The translations under genes and the position numbers were made by a program. Below the pieces are notes generated by a model. It was not told where the DNA came from, did not search any database, and saw only the letters and a list, made by a program, of their open reading frames with translations. A DNA stretch of 64,000 nt, taken from contig CBDEGD010000012.1 of NCBI GenBank assembly GCA_965237625.1, positions 186,001 through 250,000 on the forward strand, given 5' to 3'. Of the stretch, positions 44,726 through 53,245 are shown piece after piece; positions within the stretch are counted from its first letter, which is position 1, and every line of letters begins with the position of its first letter. This stretch comes from JABDIP01 sp965237625. Lineage in GTDB: Bacteria; Pseudomonadota; Alphaproteobacteria; DSM-16000; Inquilinaceae.

Positions 44726-45724
44726 CTAATACGCCACCGGGATCACCCGCCCGCTGGCCCGGGACTCGTTCGCCGCGTCGGCCAGCAGTAGCGCCCGGCG
44801 GCCGTCTTCGAAGGTGACGGCGAGGGGTTTGCGGTTTTCCACACGGGCGATGAAATCGTTGAGTTCCGCCACATAGGCTTCATCGTAGCGTTCGATGAAG
44901 AAGTTGAGCAGCGGATCTCGGGTGCCGGTGGCGGTCTCGGTATAGCGCTCCATGGTGGTCGCCCGACGGTTGCGGGAGCGCACCATGCCCTTGCTGCCGA
45001 ATGCCTCCAGCCGCTGGTCGTAGCCGTACACCGCGCGGCGCGAGCAGTTGATGTGGCAGAGTGCGCCGGACCCCGTGCGCATGACCACCATGGCGGTGTC
45101 GACGTCGCCCAGGCTTTCCGCGTTTTTGTCGAACAGGGCGCCACCGGTGGCGAAGATTTCGACCGGCTCCTCTCCCAACACATAACGGGCAAGGTCGAAA
45201 TCGTGGATCATCATGTCGCGGAAAAGGCCGCCGGACACCTTGAGGTAGTCGGCCGGCGGCGGGCTGGGATCGCGGCTGGTGATGATCACCTGCTCGATTG
45301 TGCCCACTTCGCCGGCGGCGACCGCCTCGGCGACAGCGCGGTGACTGGGGTCATAGCGGCGGTTAAAACCGATCTGGATCGGCACGTCCAAACCACGGAT
45401 CTGCTCCCAGCATTCGGCCACACGGTTGCTGTCCAGATCGATGGGCTTCTCGCACAGGATCGCCTTGCCGGCCTTGGCCGAGGCGGTGATCAGATCCACA
45501 TGGGTGTCGGTCGAGGAGGCGATCAGCACCGCCTGGACCTCGTCATCGTCCAGCGCCGAGGCCACGTCGGGCGCCACCTTGGCGCCGTGCCGGCTGGCCA
45601 CTTCCTCCGCCGAGGGGCCGTGGACGTCGTATACCGACACCAATTTCGCCTCGCCGCACAGCGCAAGGTTTTCGGCATGCATGCGGCCGATCCGTCCGGC
45701 GCCGAATAGTGTGAATCCGAGCAT
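44726..45724 (-). CDS. iolG: Inositol 2-dehydrogenase-type Gfo/Idh oxidoreductase
   Basis: 332-aa NAD-dependent dehydrogenase that oxidises myo-inositol to scyllo-inosose. GAGRIGRMHAENL at residues 7-19 binds NAD; CEKPIDLD is the conserved EKP block; GGLFRDMMIHDFDLARYVLGEEP contains the catalytic Asp/His region of inositol dehydrogenases. ATG 45724 follows GGGAGG by 5 nt. It is divergent from iolD-iolE, with a shared 316-nt intergenic region holding a family B repeat. Specificity for inositol is supported by context. Confidence 0.85.
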   Translation of the reverse strand: MLGFTLFGAGRIGRMHAENLALCGEAKLVSVYDVHGPSAEEVASRHGAKVAPDVASALDDDEVQAVLIASSTDTHVDLITASAKAGKAILCEKPIDLDSNRVAECWEQIRGLDVPIQIGFNRRYDPSHRAVAEAVAAGEVGTIEQVIITSRDPSPPPADYLKVSGGLFRDMMIHDFDLARYVLGEEPVEIFATGGALFDKNAESLGDVDTAMVVMRTGSGALCHINCSRRAVYGYDQRLEAFGSKGMVRSRNRRATTMERYTETATGTRDPLLNFFIERYDEAYVAELNDFIARVENRKPLAVTFEDGRRALLLADAANESRASGRVIPVAY

Positions 45725-45758
45725 GTTTTTCCTCCCTATGCCGCCTGCATCCCCTCCT

Positions 45759-45847
45759 GTCATTCCCGCGAAGGCGGGAATCCAGCGGTCCTGGCAGTTC
45801 GGCCGTCAACAATGCGCCCTCTGGATTCCCGCCTTCGCGGGAATGAC
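45759..45847. repeat. Paired inverted repeat, family B, perfect 27-bp arms
   Basis: GTCATTCCCGCGAAGGCGGG at 45759 and its exact inverse ending at 45847. The rest of the 316-nt gap (to 46040) has an AT-rich part near 45900-45960, a likely promoter for iolD, and no exact GGAA-N6-TTCC. Confidence 0.9.
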
Positions 45848-46040
45848 AGTCGGTTTGGAATTGGCAGTATAAAGCAGATCCTGTGCTGCCAACGCCCCAC
45901 GATATCAGCAAAGAACGTTTGTTGCATTCTGCCTTTTGCATGGAACGAAAATGGCATAATGTGCGACGAAGGCGGCCTTAGACCGCTCCGGATGCCCAAA
46001 AAAGAAATGCACGCCGTTCATCCAGCGGGAGGAAGCTGCC

Positions 46041-47885
46041 ATGAAGACCATCCGCCTGACTATGGCCCAGGCCCTGGTGAAATACCTCTGCGCCCAGCGC
46101 ACTGTTATCGATGGCAGCGAGGTGCCGTTGTTCGGCGGCGCGTTCGCGATCTTCGGCCATGGCAACGTGACCTGCCTGGGCGAAGCGCTGGAAGCTTCGC
46201 AGGACCAGCTGCCCACATGGCGCGGCCAGAACGAGCAGTCCATGGCCCTGGCAGCGGTGGGATTCGCCAAGGCCAAGCGGCGGCGGCAGATCATGGTCTG
46301 CGCCAGCTCGATCGGCCCCGGCGCCACCAACATGGTGACCGCCGCCGGCGTCGCCCACGCCAACCGGCTGCCGGTGCTGTTGCTGTCCGGCGATACCTTC
46401 GCCAACCGGCTTCCGGACCCGGTGCTGCAGCAGGTCGAGCATTTTCATGACCCGTCCCAGACGGCGAATGACAGCTTCCGGGCGGTCGTGCGCTATTGGG
46501 ATCGGATCACCCGGCCGCAGCAATTGATGGCGTCCCTGCCCCAGGCCATCGCCACCATGCTGAGCCCGGCCGATTGCGGCCCGGCCTTCCTCGCCCTGCC
46601 CCAGGATGTGCAGGCGGAAGCCTTCGATTATCCGGCGGTGTTCTTCGAACCGAAGGTGCATCTGGTGCCGCGCCCGCGCCCCGACACTGAGCAGCTTCTT
46701 GCCGCGGCGGAGGCGCTACGGTCGGCACAGAAACCGCTGCTGATCGCCGGCGGTGGGGTGCATTATTCCCTGGCCACGGCGGAGCTGGCGGCATTCGCCG
46801 AGCGCCATGGCATCCCGGTCGTGGAAACCATCGCCGGCCGCGCCGCCATAGTCCACGGCCATCCGCTGAATGCCGGACCCATCGGGGTCGTCGGCTCGTC
46901 CTCTGCCAATGCCCTGGCGGCGGAGGCCGATGTGGTGCTGGCGGTCGGCTCGCGGCTGCAGGATTTCACCACCGGCTCCTGGTCGGTGTTCCAGAACCCG
47001 GACGTGAAGCTGATCGCGCTCAACGCCGCCCGTTTCGACGCCACCAAGCACCGCGCTCTATCGCTGGTCTGCGACGCCCAAGCCGGGCTGACGGAACTGT
47101 CCTCGGCACTCGGCGACTGGCGAACGCCGGACGCCTGGCAGACCCGTACCGCCGAAGAATATGCCGGCTGGAACAAGACCGTCGACGAGCGCACCGGGCC
47201 GACCAACGCCGAACTGCCCTCCTACGCCCATGTGGTCGGCGCCATCAACCGCGCCGCCGGCCCGACCGATCTGGCGCTGAGCGCGGCTGGCGGGTTGCCG
47301 GGAGAACTGGCGAAGAACTGGCGGGCGAAATCGGTCGGCACCTTCGATTGCGAATTCGGCTTCTCCTGCATGGGCTATGAGATCGCCGGCGGATGGGGGG
47401 CGAAGATCGCCGATCCGGATCGCGAGGTGATCGTGTTCACCGGCGACGGCTCGTACATGATGCTGAACTCCGACATCTACAGCACGGTGCTGACCGGGCA
47501 TAAGCTGATCATCGTGGTCTGCGACAATGGCGGCTTCGGCGTCATCAACCGGCTGCAGAACTTCAAGGGCAACAAGTCCTTCAACAATCTGATCGCCGAT
47601 TGCCGGGTCAAGGAGGCGTTCTCCGTCGACTTTGCCAAGCACGCGGAATCCATGGGCGCGGTCGCCGAGACGGTGCAGTCGGTCGCCGAATTGGAGGCCG
47701 CCTTCGGCCGCGCCAAGCAGGCCGACCGCACCGCCGTCATCGTCATCAGGACCGATCCCCATGTTTGGACCCCGGGCGATGCCTGGTGGGATGTCGGGGT
47801 GCCGGAAGTCAGCGACCGGGCTGAGATCCGCCAGGCCGCCGAGGATCATGAGAAGGCCCGCATCCATCAGCGCATCGGGGTCTGA
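46041..47885 (+). CDS. iolD: 3D-(3,5/4)-trihydroxycyclohexane-1,2-dione hydrolase IolD
   Basis: 614-aa thiamine-diphosphate enzyme that opens the ring of trihydroxycyclohexane-1,2-dione to 5-deoxyglucuronate in inositol degradation. N-terminal VPLFGGAFAIFGHGNVTCLGEAL and GQNEQSMALAAVGFAKAKRRRQIMVCASSIGPGATNM bind the cofactor; C-terminal GDGSYMMLNSDIYSTVLTGHKLIIVVCDNGGFG has the GDG-N ThDP/Mg motif; GWGAKIADPDRE is the family block. Ribosome site GGGAGGAAG precedes ATG 46041. The next gene, iolE, begins 4 nt after the stop. Confidence 0.95.
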   Translation: MKTIRLTMAQALVKYLCAQRTVIDGSEVPLFGGAFAIFGHGNVTCLGEALEASQDQLPTWRGQNEQSMALAAVGFAKAKRRRQIMVCASSIGPGATNMVTAAGVAHANRLPVLLLSGDTFANRLPDPVLQQVEHFHDPSQTANDSFRAVVRYWDRITRPQQLMASLPQAIATMLSPADCGPAFLALPQDVQAEAFDYPAVFFEPKVHLVPRPRPDTEQLLAAAEALRSAQKPLLIAGGGVHYSLATAELAAFAERHGIPVVETIAGRAAIVHGHPLNAGPIGVVGSSSANALAAEADVVLAVGSRLQDFTTGSWSVFQNPDVKLIALNAARFDATKHRALSLVCDAQAGLTELSSALGDWRTPDAWQTRTAEEYAGWNKTVDERTGPTNAELPSYAHVVGAINRAAGPTDLALSAAGGLPGELAKNWRAKSVGTFDCEFGFSCMGYEIAGGWGAKIADPDREVIVFTGDGSYMMLNSDIYSTVLTGHKLIIVVCDNGGFGVINRLQNFKGNKSFNNLIADCRVKEAFSVDFAKHAESMGAVAETVQSVAELEAAFGRAKQADRTAVIVIRTDPHVWTPGDAWWDVGVPEVSDRAEIRQAAEDHEKARIHQRIGV

Positions 47886-47889
47886 CGCC

Positions 47890-48789
47890 ATGAATATTCG
47901 TCTGGGGGTCGCACCGATCGGCTGGTCGAACAGCGATCTGCCCCATCTGGGCGGCGATACCACGCTGGAACAATGCCTGGCGGAAAGCCGCGAGGCCGGG
48001 TTCAGCGGCACCGAGACCGGCGTGAAATACCCACAGGACGCCGCCGTGCTCGGGCCGATCCTGGCCAAATACGAGTTGAAGCTGGCCTCGGGCTGGTTCT
48101 CCGGCGAACTCCTGTCCCATTCGGTCGAGGAGGAGAAGGAACGCATCGAGCAACAGCTCGCGACCTTCGCCGCACTCGGCGCGCCGGTCCTGGTCTATGC
48201 CGAAACCACTGGCACCGTGCAGGCCAAACGGGACACACCGGTGACCCGCCGGCCGACCCTGGCGGAGGACGATTTGCCCGCCTATGGCCGCAAGCTGACC
48301 GAACTGGCCGAACACATGGCCGGGCGTGGGGTGGCGATGAGCTATCACCACCATATGGGCACGGTGATCGAGCGGGCGCGGGAGGTCGATATGCTGATGG
48401 CCCATTCCGGCGAGGCAGTCGGGCTGCTGCTCGACACCGGCCATCTGACCTATGCCGGCGACGATCCGCTAGCGGTCACAAGGCGGCATGGCAAGCGCAT
48501 CAACCATGTGCATTGCAAGGATATCCGGGCCGAGGTGCTCGACCAGTCCCGGGCCGCCGACCGGTCGTTCCTGGACGCCATCCTGGAAGGCGTGTTCACG
48601 GTGCCGGGCGACGGATGCATCGATTTCGCCGCCTTCGCCCGGGAACTGGCCGCGATCCCCTATGAAGGCTGGGTTGTCGTCGAGGCCGAGCAGGATCCCG
48701 CCAAGGCGCCGCCCCTGGAATACTCCCGGATCGGCCACGACCATCTGGTCCGTGTTTTCACCGAGGCCGGCTTTACCATCGTGGAGTGA
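47890..48789 (+). CDS. iolE: Myo-inosose-2 dehydratase IolE
   Basis: 299-aa TIM-barrel dehydratase that converts scyllo-inosose to trihydroxycyclohexanedione, the substrate of IolD. The N-terminal GVAPIGWSNSDLPHLGGDTTLEQCL, YHHHMGTVIERAREVD (metal-binding His), LLLDTGHLTYAGDDP and EGWVVVEAEQDPAKAPPLEY are family hallmarks. ATG 47890 is 5 nt after the iolD stop TGA. The SDR gene begins 5 nt after its stop, giving one operon. Confidence 0.94.
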   Translation: MNIRLGVAPIGWSNSDLPHLGGDTTLEQCLAESREAGFSGTETGVKYPQDAAVLGPILAKYELKLASGWFSGELLSHSVEEEKERIEQQLATFAALGAPVLVYAETTGTVQAKRDTPVTRRPTLAEDDLPAYGRKLTELAEHMAGRGVAMSYHHHMGTVIERAREVDMLMAHSGEAVGLLLDTGHLTYAGDDPLAVTRRHGKRINHVHCKDIRAEVLDQSRAADRSFLDAILEGVFTVPGDGCIDFAAFARELAAIPYEGWVVVEAEQDPAKAPPLEYSRIGHDHLVRVFTEAGFTIVE

Positions 48790-48794
48790 CTGAA

Positions 48795-49634
48795 ATGACC
48801 GACACCGCCACAGACGCACCGGATCTCTCACGGCAATTCGCCGGCCAATTCGCCGTCGTTACCGGCAGCACCCAGGGGCTGGGCGAGGCCGTCGCCCGGC
48901 TGTTCGCCGCGCGCGGCGGAGCCGGGCTGGTGATCTGCGGCCGCAATGCCGCGCGCGGCGCGGCGGTGGCGGCGGACATCAATCAATTGGGCTGCGAGAC
49001 CATTTTCGTCGAGTCCGACCTCGCCGACATGGACGACTGCCGCAAGATCGTGGCCACGGCGGACAACGCTTTCGGCAATGTGCACATGCTGGCGAACTGC
49101 GCCGGCATGACCGATCGCGGCACCATCCTGGATACCTCGCCGGAACTGTTCGACCAAATGTTCGCGATCAATGTCCGGGCGCCGTTCTTCCTGATGCAGG
49201 ATTGCGCGAAGATCATGATCCGGGAAGGCACGGCCGGCGCCATAATCAACGTGCTGAGCATGTCCAGCCATGGCGGCCAGCCCTTCATCACCGCCTATTG
49301 CGGCTCCAAGGGCGCGCTGGCAACGCTGACCAAGAACATCGCGTTCTCTCTGATGCGCAGGCGCATCCGCGTCAACGGGCTGAATATCGGCTGGATGGAC
49401 TCGCCGGGCGAGGACCGGATCCAGAAGGAATTTCACGGCGCCGGCGATGACTGGCTTTCGAAAGTGGAGGCCACCCTGCCCTTCGGCCGGCTGATCAAGC
49501 CGCAGGAGGTGGCCCGGATGGTCGCGTTCCTGGCCTCGGCGGAATCCGGCTTGATCACCGGCTCGCTGATCGACTTCGACCAGTCGGTGGACGGTTGCTA
49601 CGAAGCACCGCCCTTGCCGGCCGGAGCGGAATAG
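48795..49634 (+). CDS. SDR-family NAD(P) oxidoreductase in the iol operon
   Basis: 279-aa short-chain dehydrogenase. Cofactor motif VVTGSTQGLG, NNAG variant LANCAG, catalytic Ser in LSMSSHG and YCGSK (Tyr-x3-Lys). It follows iolE by 5 nt with coordinated start, so it probably acts on an inositol or inosose isomer (for example scyllo-inositol or chiro-inositol), though the substrate is not shown by sequence. Confidence 0.9.
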   Translation: MTDTATDAPDLSRQFAGQFAVVTGSTQGLGEAVARLFAARGGAGLVICGRNAARGAAVAADINQLGCETIFVESDLADMDDCRKIVATADNAFGNVHMLANCAGMTDRGTILDTSPELFDQMFAINVRAPFFLMQDCAKIMIREGTAGAIINVLSMSSHGGQPFITAYCGSKGALATLTKNIAFSLMRRRIRVNGLNIGWMDSPGEDRIQKEFHGAGDDWLSKVEATLPFGRLIKPQEVARMVAFLASAESGLITGSLIDFDQSVDGCYEAPPLPAGAE

Positions 49635-49685
49635 CGGCTGGCCGTGCGCTGGTAAATACCAATTCCTTTTGACTTCCTCTTCCGG

Positions 49686-49829
49686 CGTCGTCCCCCGACT
49701 TGATCCGGGGACCCATTGCGCTGCTGCCACGAGCGTAAGGGATTCGTGTACCGACTTCGCCATTGCGGTCCATGGGCGGGCACGGAATGGGTGGCTCGAT
49801 GGGTCCCCGGATCAAGTCCGGGGACGACG
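49686..49829. repeat. Paired inverted repeat, family A
   Basis: CGTCGTCCCCCGACTTGATC at 49686 (one base changed) and its inverse ending GGGGACGACG at 49829. It sits in the 339-nt gap between the SDR gene and the LEA-type lipoprotein; no gene is seen there. Confidence 0.88.
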
Positions 49830-49973
49830 AATAGATGGGTCGGCGCATCCCAGCACATCATTTCACCATTCTCACAGCCCACTCAGGGTCGGTTCGGAAA
49901 ATCGCCACGATTCCCGGCCAAACAGGCGCCGTCGGCTGGAGACCCGGTCGCGTAACCAATTCGAGGTCCGCCC

Positions 49974-50471
49974 ATGCGATCGCTGTTGAGACTGGCCCTG
50001 GTTTTGCTCGCCACCATCGTTTCCGGCTGCGCCGGAACCGGCCTGGTCCCCGACATCACCCCGCCACGCGTGACGTTGGCGAACCTCGAGGTGCTGGACA
50101 GCACCGCCTTTGAGCAGCGGTTCAGGATCACGCTCAGGGTGCGCAACCCGAACCCCTTCCCGCTGCCGATCACCGGGTTCAGCTTCGATCTGGATCTGAA
50201 CGGCCGGTCCTTCGCCGACGGCGTCAACAATGCGACAACGCTGATCCCGCGCCTGGGCGAGGAAACCGTCGTGGTCGATGCTTCGACCTCGGTGCTCCAG
50301 GTCGCCCAGATCATCATGGGGCTGCCTGGCCGCGACACCCTGGACTATGGCCTCGATGGTGAAATTTTTTTGCAGCGCAGTATGGGACTGAGCGTCCTGT
50401 TCAGCGAATCCGGTGAATTGAGCATTCCACGCACCTTCGGCCCTGGCAGCCGGTATATGCCGACAAGATAG
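49974..50471 (+). CDS. LEA14-like (WHy domain) lipoprotein
   Basis: 165 aa. Lipobox IVSGC (cysteine near residue 19) predicts lipid anchoring. The mature chain shows the water-stress/hypersensitive (WHy) beta-sandwich: VTLANLEVLDSTAFEQRFRITLRVRNPNPFPLPITGFSFDLDLNG. LEA14-like proteins are linked to desiccation and envelope stability; no enzymatic role. Start ATG 49974 with a weak ribosome site. Confidence 0.82.
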   Translation: MRSLLRLALVLLATIVSGCAGTGLVPDITPPRVTLANLEVLDSTAFEQRFRITLRVRNPNPFPLPITGFSFDLDLNGRSFADGVNNATTLIPRLGEETVVVDASTSVLQVAQIIMGLPGRDTLDYGLDGEIFLQRSMGLSVLFSESGELSIPRTFGPGSRYMPTR

Positions 50472-50522
50472 GGCGGCCGGCGTAATGCGCTCACATATTT
50501 TTTCGGCATCCGTGTTCATTTA

Positions 50523-50537
50523 TGTTGCACTGCAACA
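50523..50537. promoter_or_regulatory. Candidate PhaR operator 1 upstream of phasin gene
   Basis: TGTTGCA-C-TGCAACA is a perfect 7-bp palindrome with a 1-nt centre. TGC/GCA-rich palindromes of this sort are bound by PhaR, the PHA-responsive phasin repressor of alphaproteobacteria. It begins 49 nt before a second copy. Confidence 0.6.
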
Positions 50538-50571
50538 ACACCCCTGATACAACCGGATGAGATCAAGCGTT

Positions 50572-50586
50572 CGTTGCATTGCAACG
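50572..50586. promoter_or_regulatory. Candidate PhaR operator 2 upstream of phasin gene
   Basis: CGTTGCA-T-TGCAACG, perfect 7-bp arms, shares the core TTGCA-N-TGCAA with the site at 50523. About 80 nt before the phasin ATG. Confidence 0.6.
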
Positions 50587-50668
50587 GGCTCAGCAGCACG
50601 GGCGAAATAATCGCGGGTGCCCGCTGGGCAGGCTTGAGCCACCCGGAATTGTCCAGGAGTTGCGTGAC

Positions 50669-51508
50669 ATGGCGACCAGAAAGTCTCCAGCACGCGGGAC
50701 CGAAAGCCGTCCCGCCAAAGCCACCGCCGCCATCGGGAAGTCCCGCCCGGCAGCGAAGAAATCCCTGAAAGTCTCGGCCAAGCCGGCCACTCCCGCCCCG
50801 ACCCCCGAGGCGGAGAGCAACGTTGTGCAGTTGCCTCCGGTGGAGGCCACACCGGTGACCGCCGAACCAGTGACTGCCGAAGTGCCGGCCGAGCCGGCTC
50901 CGAAGGCGGAAGAGGTTGCGATCGAAGAAATCACGGCCAAGGTCGAGACCGTCAAAGCCGAGACCGCCAAAGCCGACACCATCGTGGCGCCACCGGCGTC
51001 GATCGACGAGCCAGAGCCATTCGAAGAACTCATCCCGCTCAAGGACCATGTCGAACGCATAGCGACGACCGCCGGCACCGAGGCGGAAATCGAAGAAACC
51101 GCTGCCGAGAAAGAGGCGGCCGATGAACCAGAGGTCGAAATGACATTCAAATCCAATGCGTTTTCCGGCGCTTCCCTGTTTCCCGGATTTCCTCAGTTTC
51201 CGAACATGCTGGAGTTCCCGACCTTCGGGGCGGTCGACATGAACGCCTTCGTCGCCAGCGGCACGGCCATGGTCGAGGGCATGCAGAGCATCGGCCAGGA
51301 GCTGATGGACTTCTCGCGCAAGACGGCCGAGCGCAATGTCGAGACGACAATGGCGGTTTTCGGCGCATCGTCGGTGCAAGAGGCGATCGAGGTGCAGTCC
51401 CGTCACGCCACGGGCAGCGTCAACGATCTGGTCGCTGAGAGCACGAAGCTCTCCGGCATGGCGATGGACGTCGCCAGCAAGGCCACTTCCTCCTTTACCC
51501 GCTCCTGA
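50669..51508 (+). CDS. Phasin family protein (polyhydroxyalkanoate granule protein)
   Basis: 279-aa protein: a long disordered Ala/Pro/Glu/Lys-rich N-terminus (residues 1-150) and a helical phasin domain at the end (NAFVASGTAMVEGMQSIGQELMDFSRKTAERNVETTMAVFGASSVQEAIEVQSRHATGSVNDLVAESTKLSGMAMDVASKA). Phasins coat PHA granules. ATG 50669 follows AGGAG by about 9 nt. Two TTGCA-N-TGCAA palindromes upstream fit PhaR repression, and a terminator follows at 51584. Confidence 0.9.
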   Translation: MATRKSPARGTESRPAKATAAIGKSRPAAKKSLKVSAKPATPAPTPEAESNVVQLPPVEATPVTAEPVTAEVPAEPAPKAEEVAIEEITAKVETVKAETAKADTIVAPPASIDEPEPFEELIPLKDHVERIATTAGTEAEIEETAAEKEAADEPEVEMTFKSNAFSGASLFPGFPQFPNMLEFPTFGAVDMNAFVASGTAMVEGMQSIGQELMDFSRKTAERNVETTMAVFGASSVQEAIEVQSRHATGSVNDLVAESTKLSGMAMDVASKATSSFTRS

Positions 51509-51583
51509 TCCGACAGGGCACACCGAACGTCCGCCGCGGGCGACCGGTGCGATCTGTTCGCCTCACGGCCAGTTCGGCCAATA

Positions 51584-51620
51584 GAAAGCGCCCGCTCCAG
51601 CATTCTGGGGCGGGCGTTTC
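51584..51620 (+). terminator. Stem-loop terminator after the phasin gene
   Basis: GAAAGCGCCCGCTCCAG-CATT-CTGGGGCGGGCGTTTC, an almost perfect stem with one bulge, ending in TTTC, 75 nt after the stop. Confidence 0.75.
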
Positions 51621-51781
51621 TGATTGCAACCGATGCAGTCGCTCAACCTGTCTTCTTCACGACAGTCTTTATTGATCTTGCACAGTGGCCAGCCCTCGGC
51701 CCGACAGCCAAACAGGTCCGACCCAGAGTTCCCCGGGTCCGACCACAATGGTTATTCCGGTCCGCAGACCGGCCCACCAGA

Positions 51782-52000
51782 CTATTTGTGACGGAACGTA
51801 ATGCGGCCTTTGGTCAGGTCGTACGGAGTCATCTCGACATCGACCTTGTCGCCGGGCATCACCCGGATACGGAACTTCCGCATCTTGCCCGCAGTATGCG
51901 CGATGATCTCGTGGTCGTTCTCAAGCTTTACCCTGAACATCGCGTTGGGCAGCTTCTCGACCACGGTCCCGCCGAACTGTATCAATTCTTCTTTCGCCAT
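51782..52000 (-). CDS. infA: Translation initiation factor IF-1
   Basis: 72-aa S1/OB-fold factor that occupies the ribosomal A site during initiation. MAKEELIQFGGTVVEKLPNAMFRVKLENDHEIIAHTAGKMRKFRIRVMPGDKVDVEMTPYDLTKGRITFRHK is the complete family sequence pattern (given here in segments of function: OB core and basic C-terminus). The first in-frame Met with homology is ATG 52000; the longer frame is rejected. A single gene facing away from the phosphoesterase gene. Confidence 0.97.
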   Translation of the reverse strand: MAKEELIQFGGTVVEKLPNAMFRVKLENDHEIIAHTAGKMRKFRIRVMPGDKVDVEMTPYDLTKGRITFRHK

Positions 52001-52168
52001 TGACCCTCGCAGTGGACAATCCGTCGTGCCGAGCAACATCGGCCGATCGGCTGGTAACATCAAGTCTCGAGAGACTCCAATGCGCCGCGGGCGCGACCAT
52101 AGAAGAGTCGCGCGCCAATGTCATGGTCCGTTTGGCCGATTTCGCGGCCTGGAAGCCTGATCCAGCCG

Positions 52169-53239
52169 TTATTCCAGAAGTCGGACCGTCACCGCCAGGG
52201 CATCATGGTCCGAAATCGAGCGCCCCCGAAGGTCCACCGCCGGGATCGTAACCGGCTCGGATACCGCGAGGCCCCGGGCGAAAAACCAGTCGATCCTCCC
52301 GAGCGGTCGTGCCGTTTCGCCGTTGCGCAACCGTTGCGTCGGCTTACCGTCGTTGCAACCGGTCCAGTTGAAACCGGCATCCGCGGCGACGGTGAACAGC
52401 GGCTCATGAGGTATCGGATTCATCAGCCGATGCGGATCCTCGGCCAGTAAGTCGTCGTACCCTCCCGGCCTCTTCAGCGCCTCTCGCGGGGCGGAGGAGG
52501 TATTGAAATCGCCGCCGATAATTGCCGGTGCCCCGGGCGCGTAGTCCTCCAGCGCCTCAAGCAGATCCGCCATCTGGCCCGCACGATGGTCGGGATCACT
52601 ATGGCTTTCGAAATGGACCACGGCGAATACGACCGGGACGCCAGAGACGATCAGCGTGGCCGCCTGGGCGATCCGGCCGCCGATCCGACGTTCGCCGCGA
52701 CCGCCCCGATCGCCGGAAAACCAGTGGCCGTCCCGCTCGAGCCTGATCAGGACAGGATTGCTGAGCGCATGCGGCGACAGGATCGCGCTGCCATGGAGGC
52801 CGTGCAGATTGTCCTCTCCCGCATGGCAGGCCTGCTCGCGCTGATCGCCGAGACCAAGTTCCAGGAATTCAGCGGCAAAGGCATACCCTTGGCCGAGCCG
52901 ATCAGCCAGATCCCGCGCCGTGTGGCGTTGGTGAGTCCGCGCCATCCCGCAATCGAGTTCGCAGATCAGGTTGACCGCCGCCCCCTGCCCGGCCAGCAAT
53001 CCGGCCTGCGCATCCGGAAAGCGGCCACGCTCGGCATTCCAGAACAACACCCGCAACGGGTTTTGGGGTGCCTTGGCTTGCGGCGGCTGCCTGATCTCTG
53101 CTCCCGCCAGCGCCGCGATCTCGTCATGCAGCCAGGCATGGCAATCCAAATTCGTCGGGCCGCCCAGAATTTCCGTGCGCCGGGCAAGCGACACGGTTGG
53201 CAACCCGGCACAAATTTCGTGGATCAGGGTGGCAGGCAT
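52169..53239 (-). CDS. Endonuclease/exonuclease/phosphatase (EEP) family protein
   Basis: 356-aa member of the metal-dependent phosphoesterase superfamily (nuclease, phosphodiesterase or inositol phosphatase). Conserved residues: N in LFWNAERG, E in ICELDCG, D and N in GGDFNTSS, and SDHDALAV with catalytic His. No signal peptide, so cytosolic. It starts 6 nt after the ABC ATPase stop, at the end of the Ugp-type transporter run. The substrate is unknown; a phosphodiester imported by that transporter is one guess. Confidence 0.85.
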   Translation of the reverse strand: MPATLIHEICAGLPTVSLARRTEILGGPTNLDCHAWLHDEIAALAGAEIRQPPQAKAPQNPLRVLFWNAERGRFPDAQAGLLAGQGAAVNLICELDCGMARTHQRHTARDLADRLGQGYAFAAEFLELGLGDQREQACHAGEDNLHGLHGSAILSPHALSNPVLIRLERDGHWFSGDRGGRGERRIGGRIAQAATLIVSGVPVVFAVVHFESHSDPDHRAGQMADLLEALEDYAPGAPAIIGGDFNTSSAPREALKRPGGYDDLLAEDPHRLMNPIPHEPLFTVAADAGFNWTGCNDGKPTQRLRNGETARPLGRIDWFFARGLAVSEPVTIPAVDLRGRSISDHDALAVTVRLLE

Positions 53240-53245
53240 TGGCGG

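Noticed and set aside
51621..51781. Possible tRNA or small RNA between the phasin terminator and infA
   Set aside because: No cloverleaf with a CCA-ready acceptor stem or T-loop could be traced; the only symmetry is short and imperfect.
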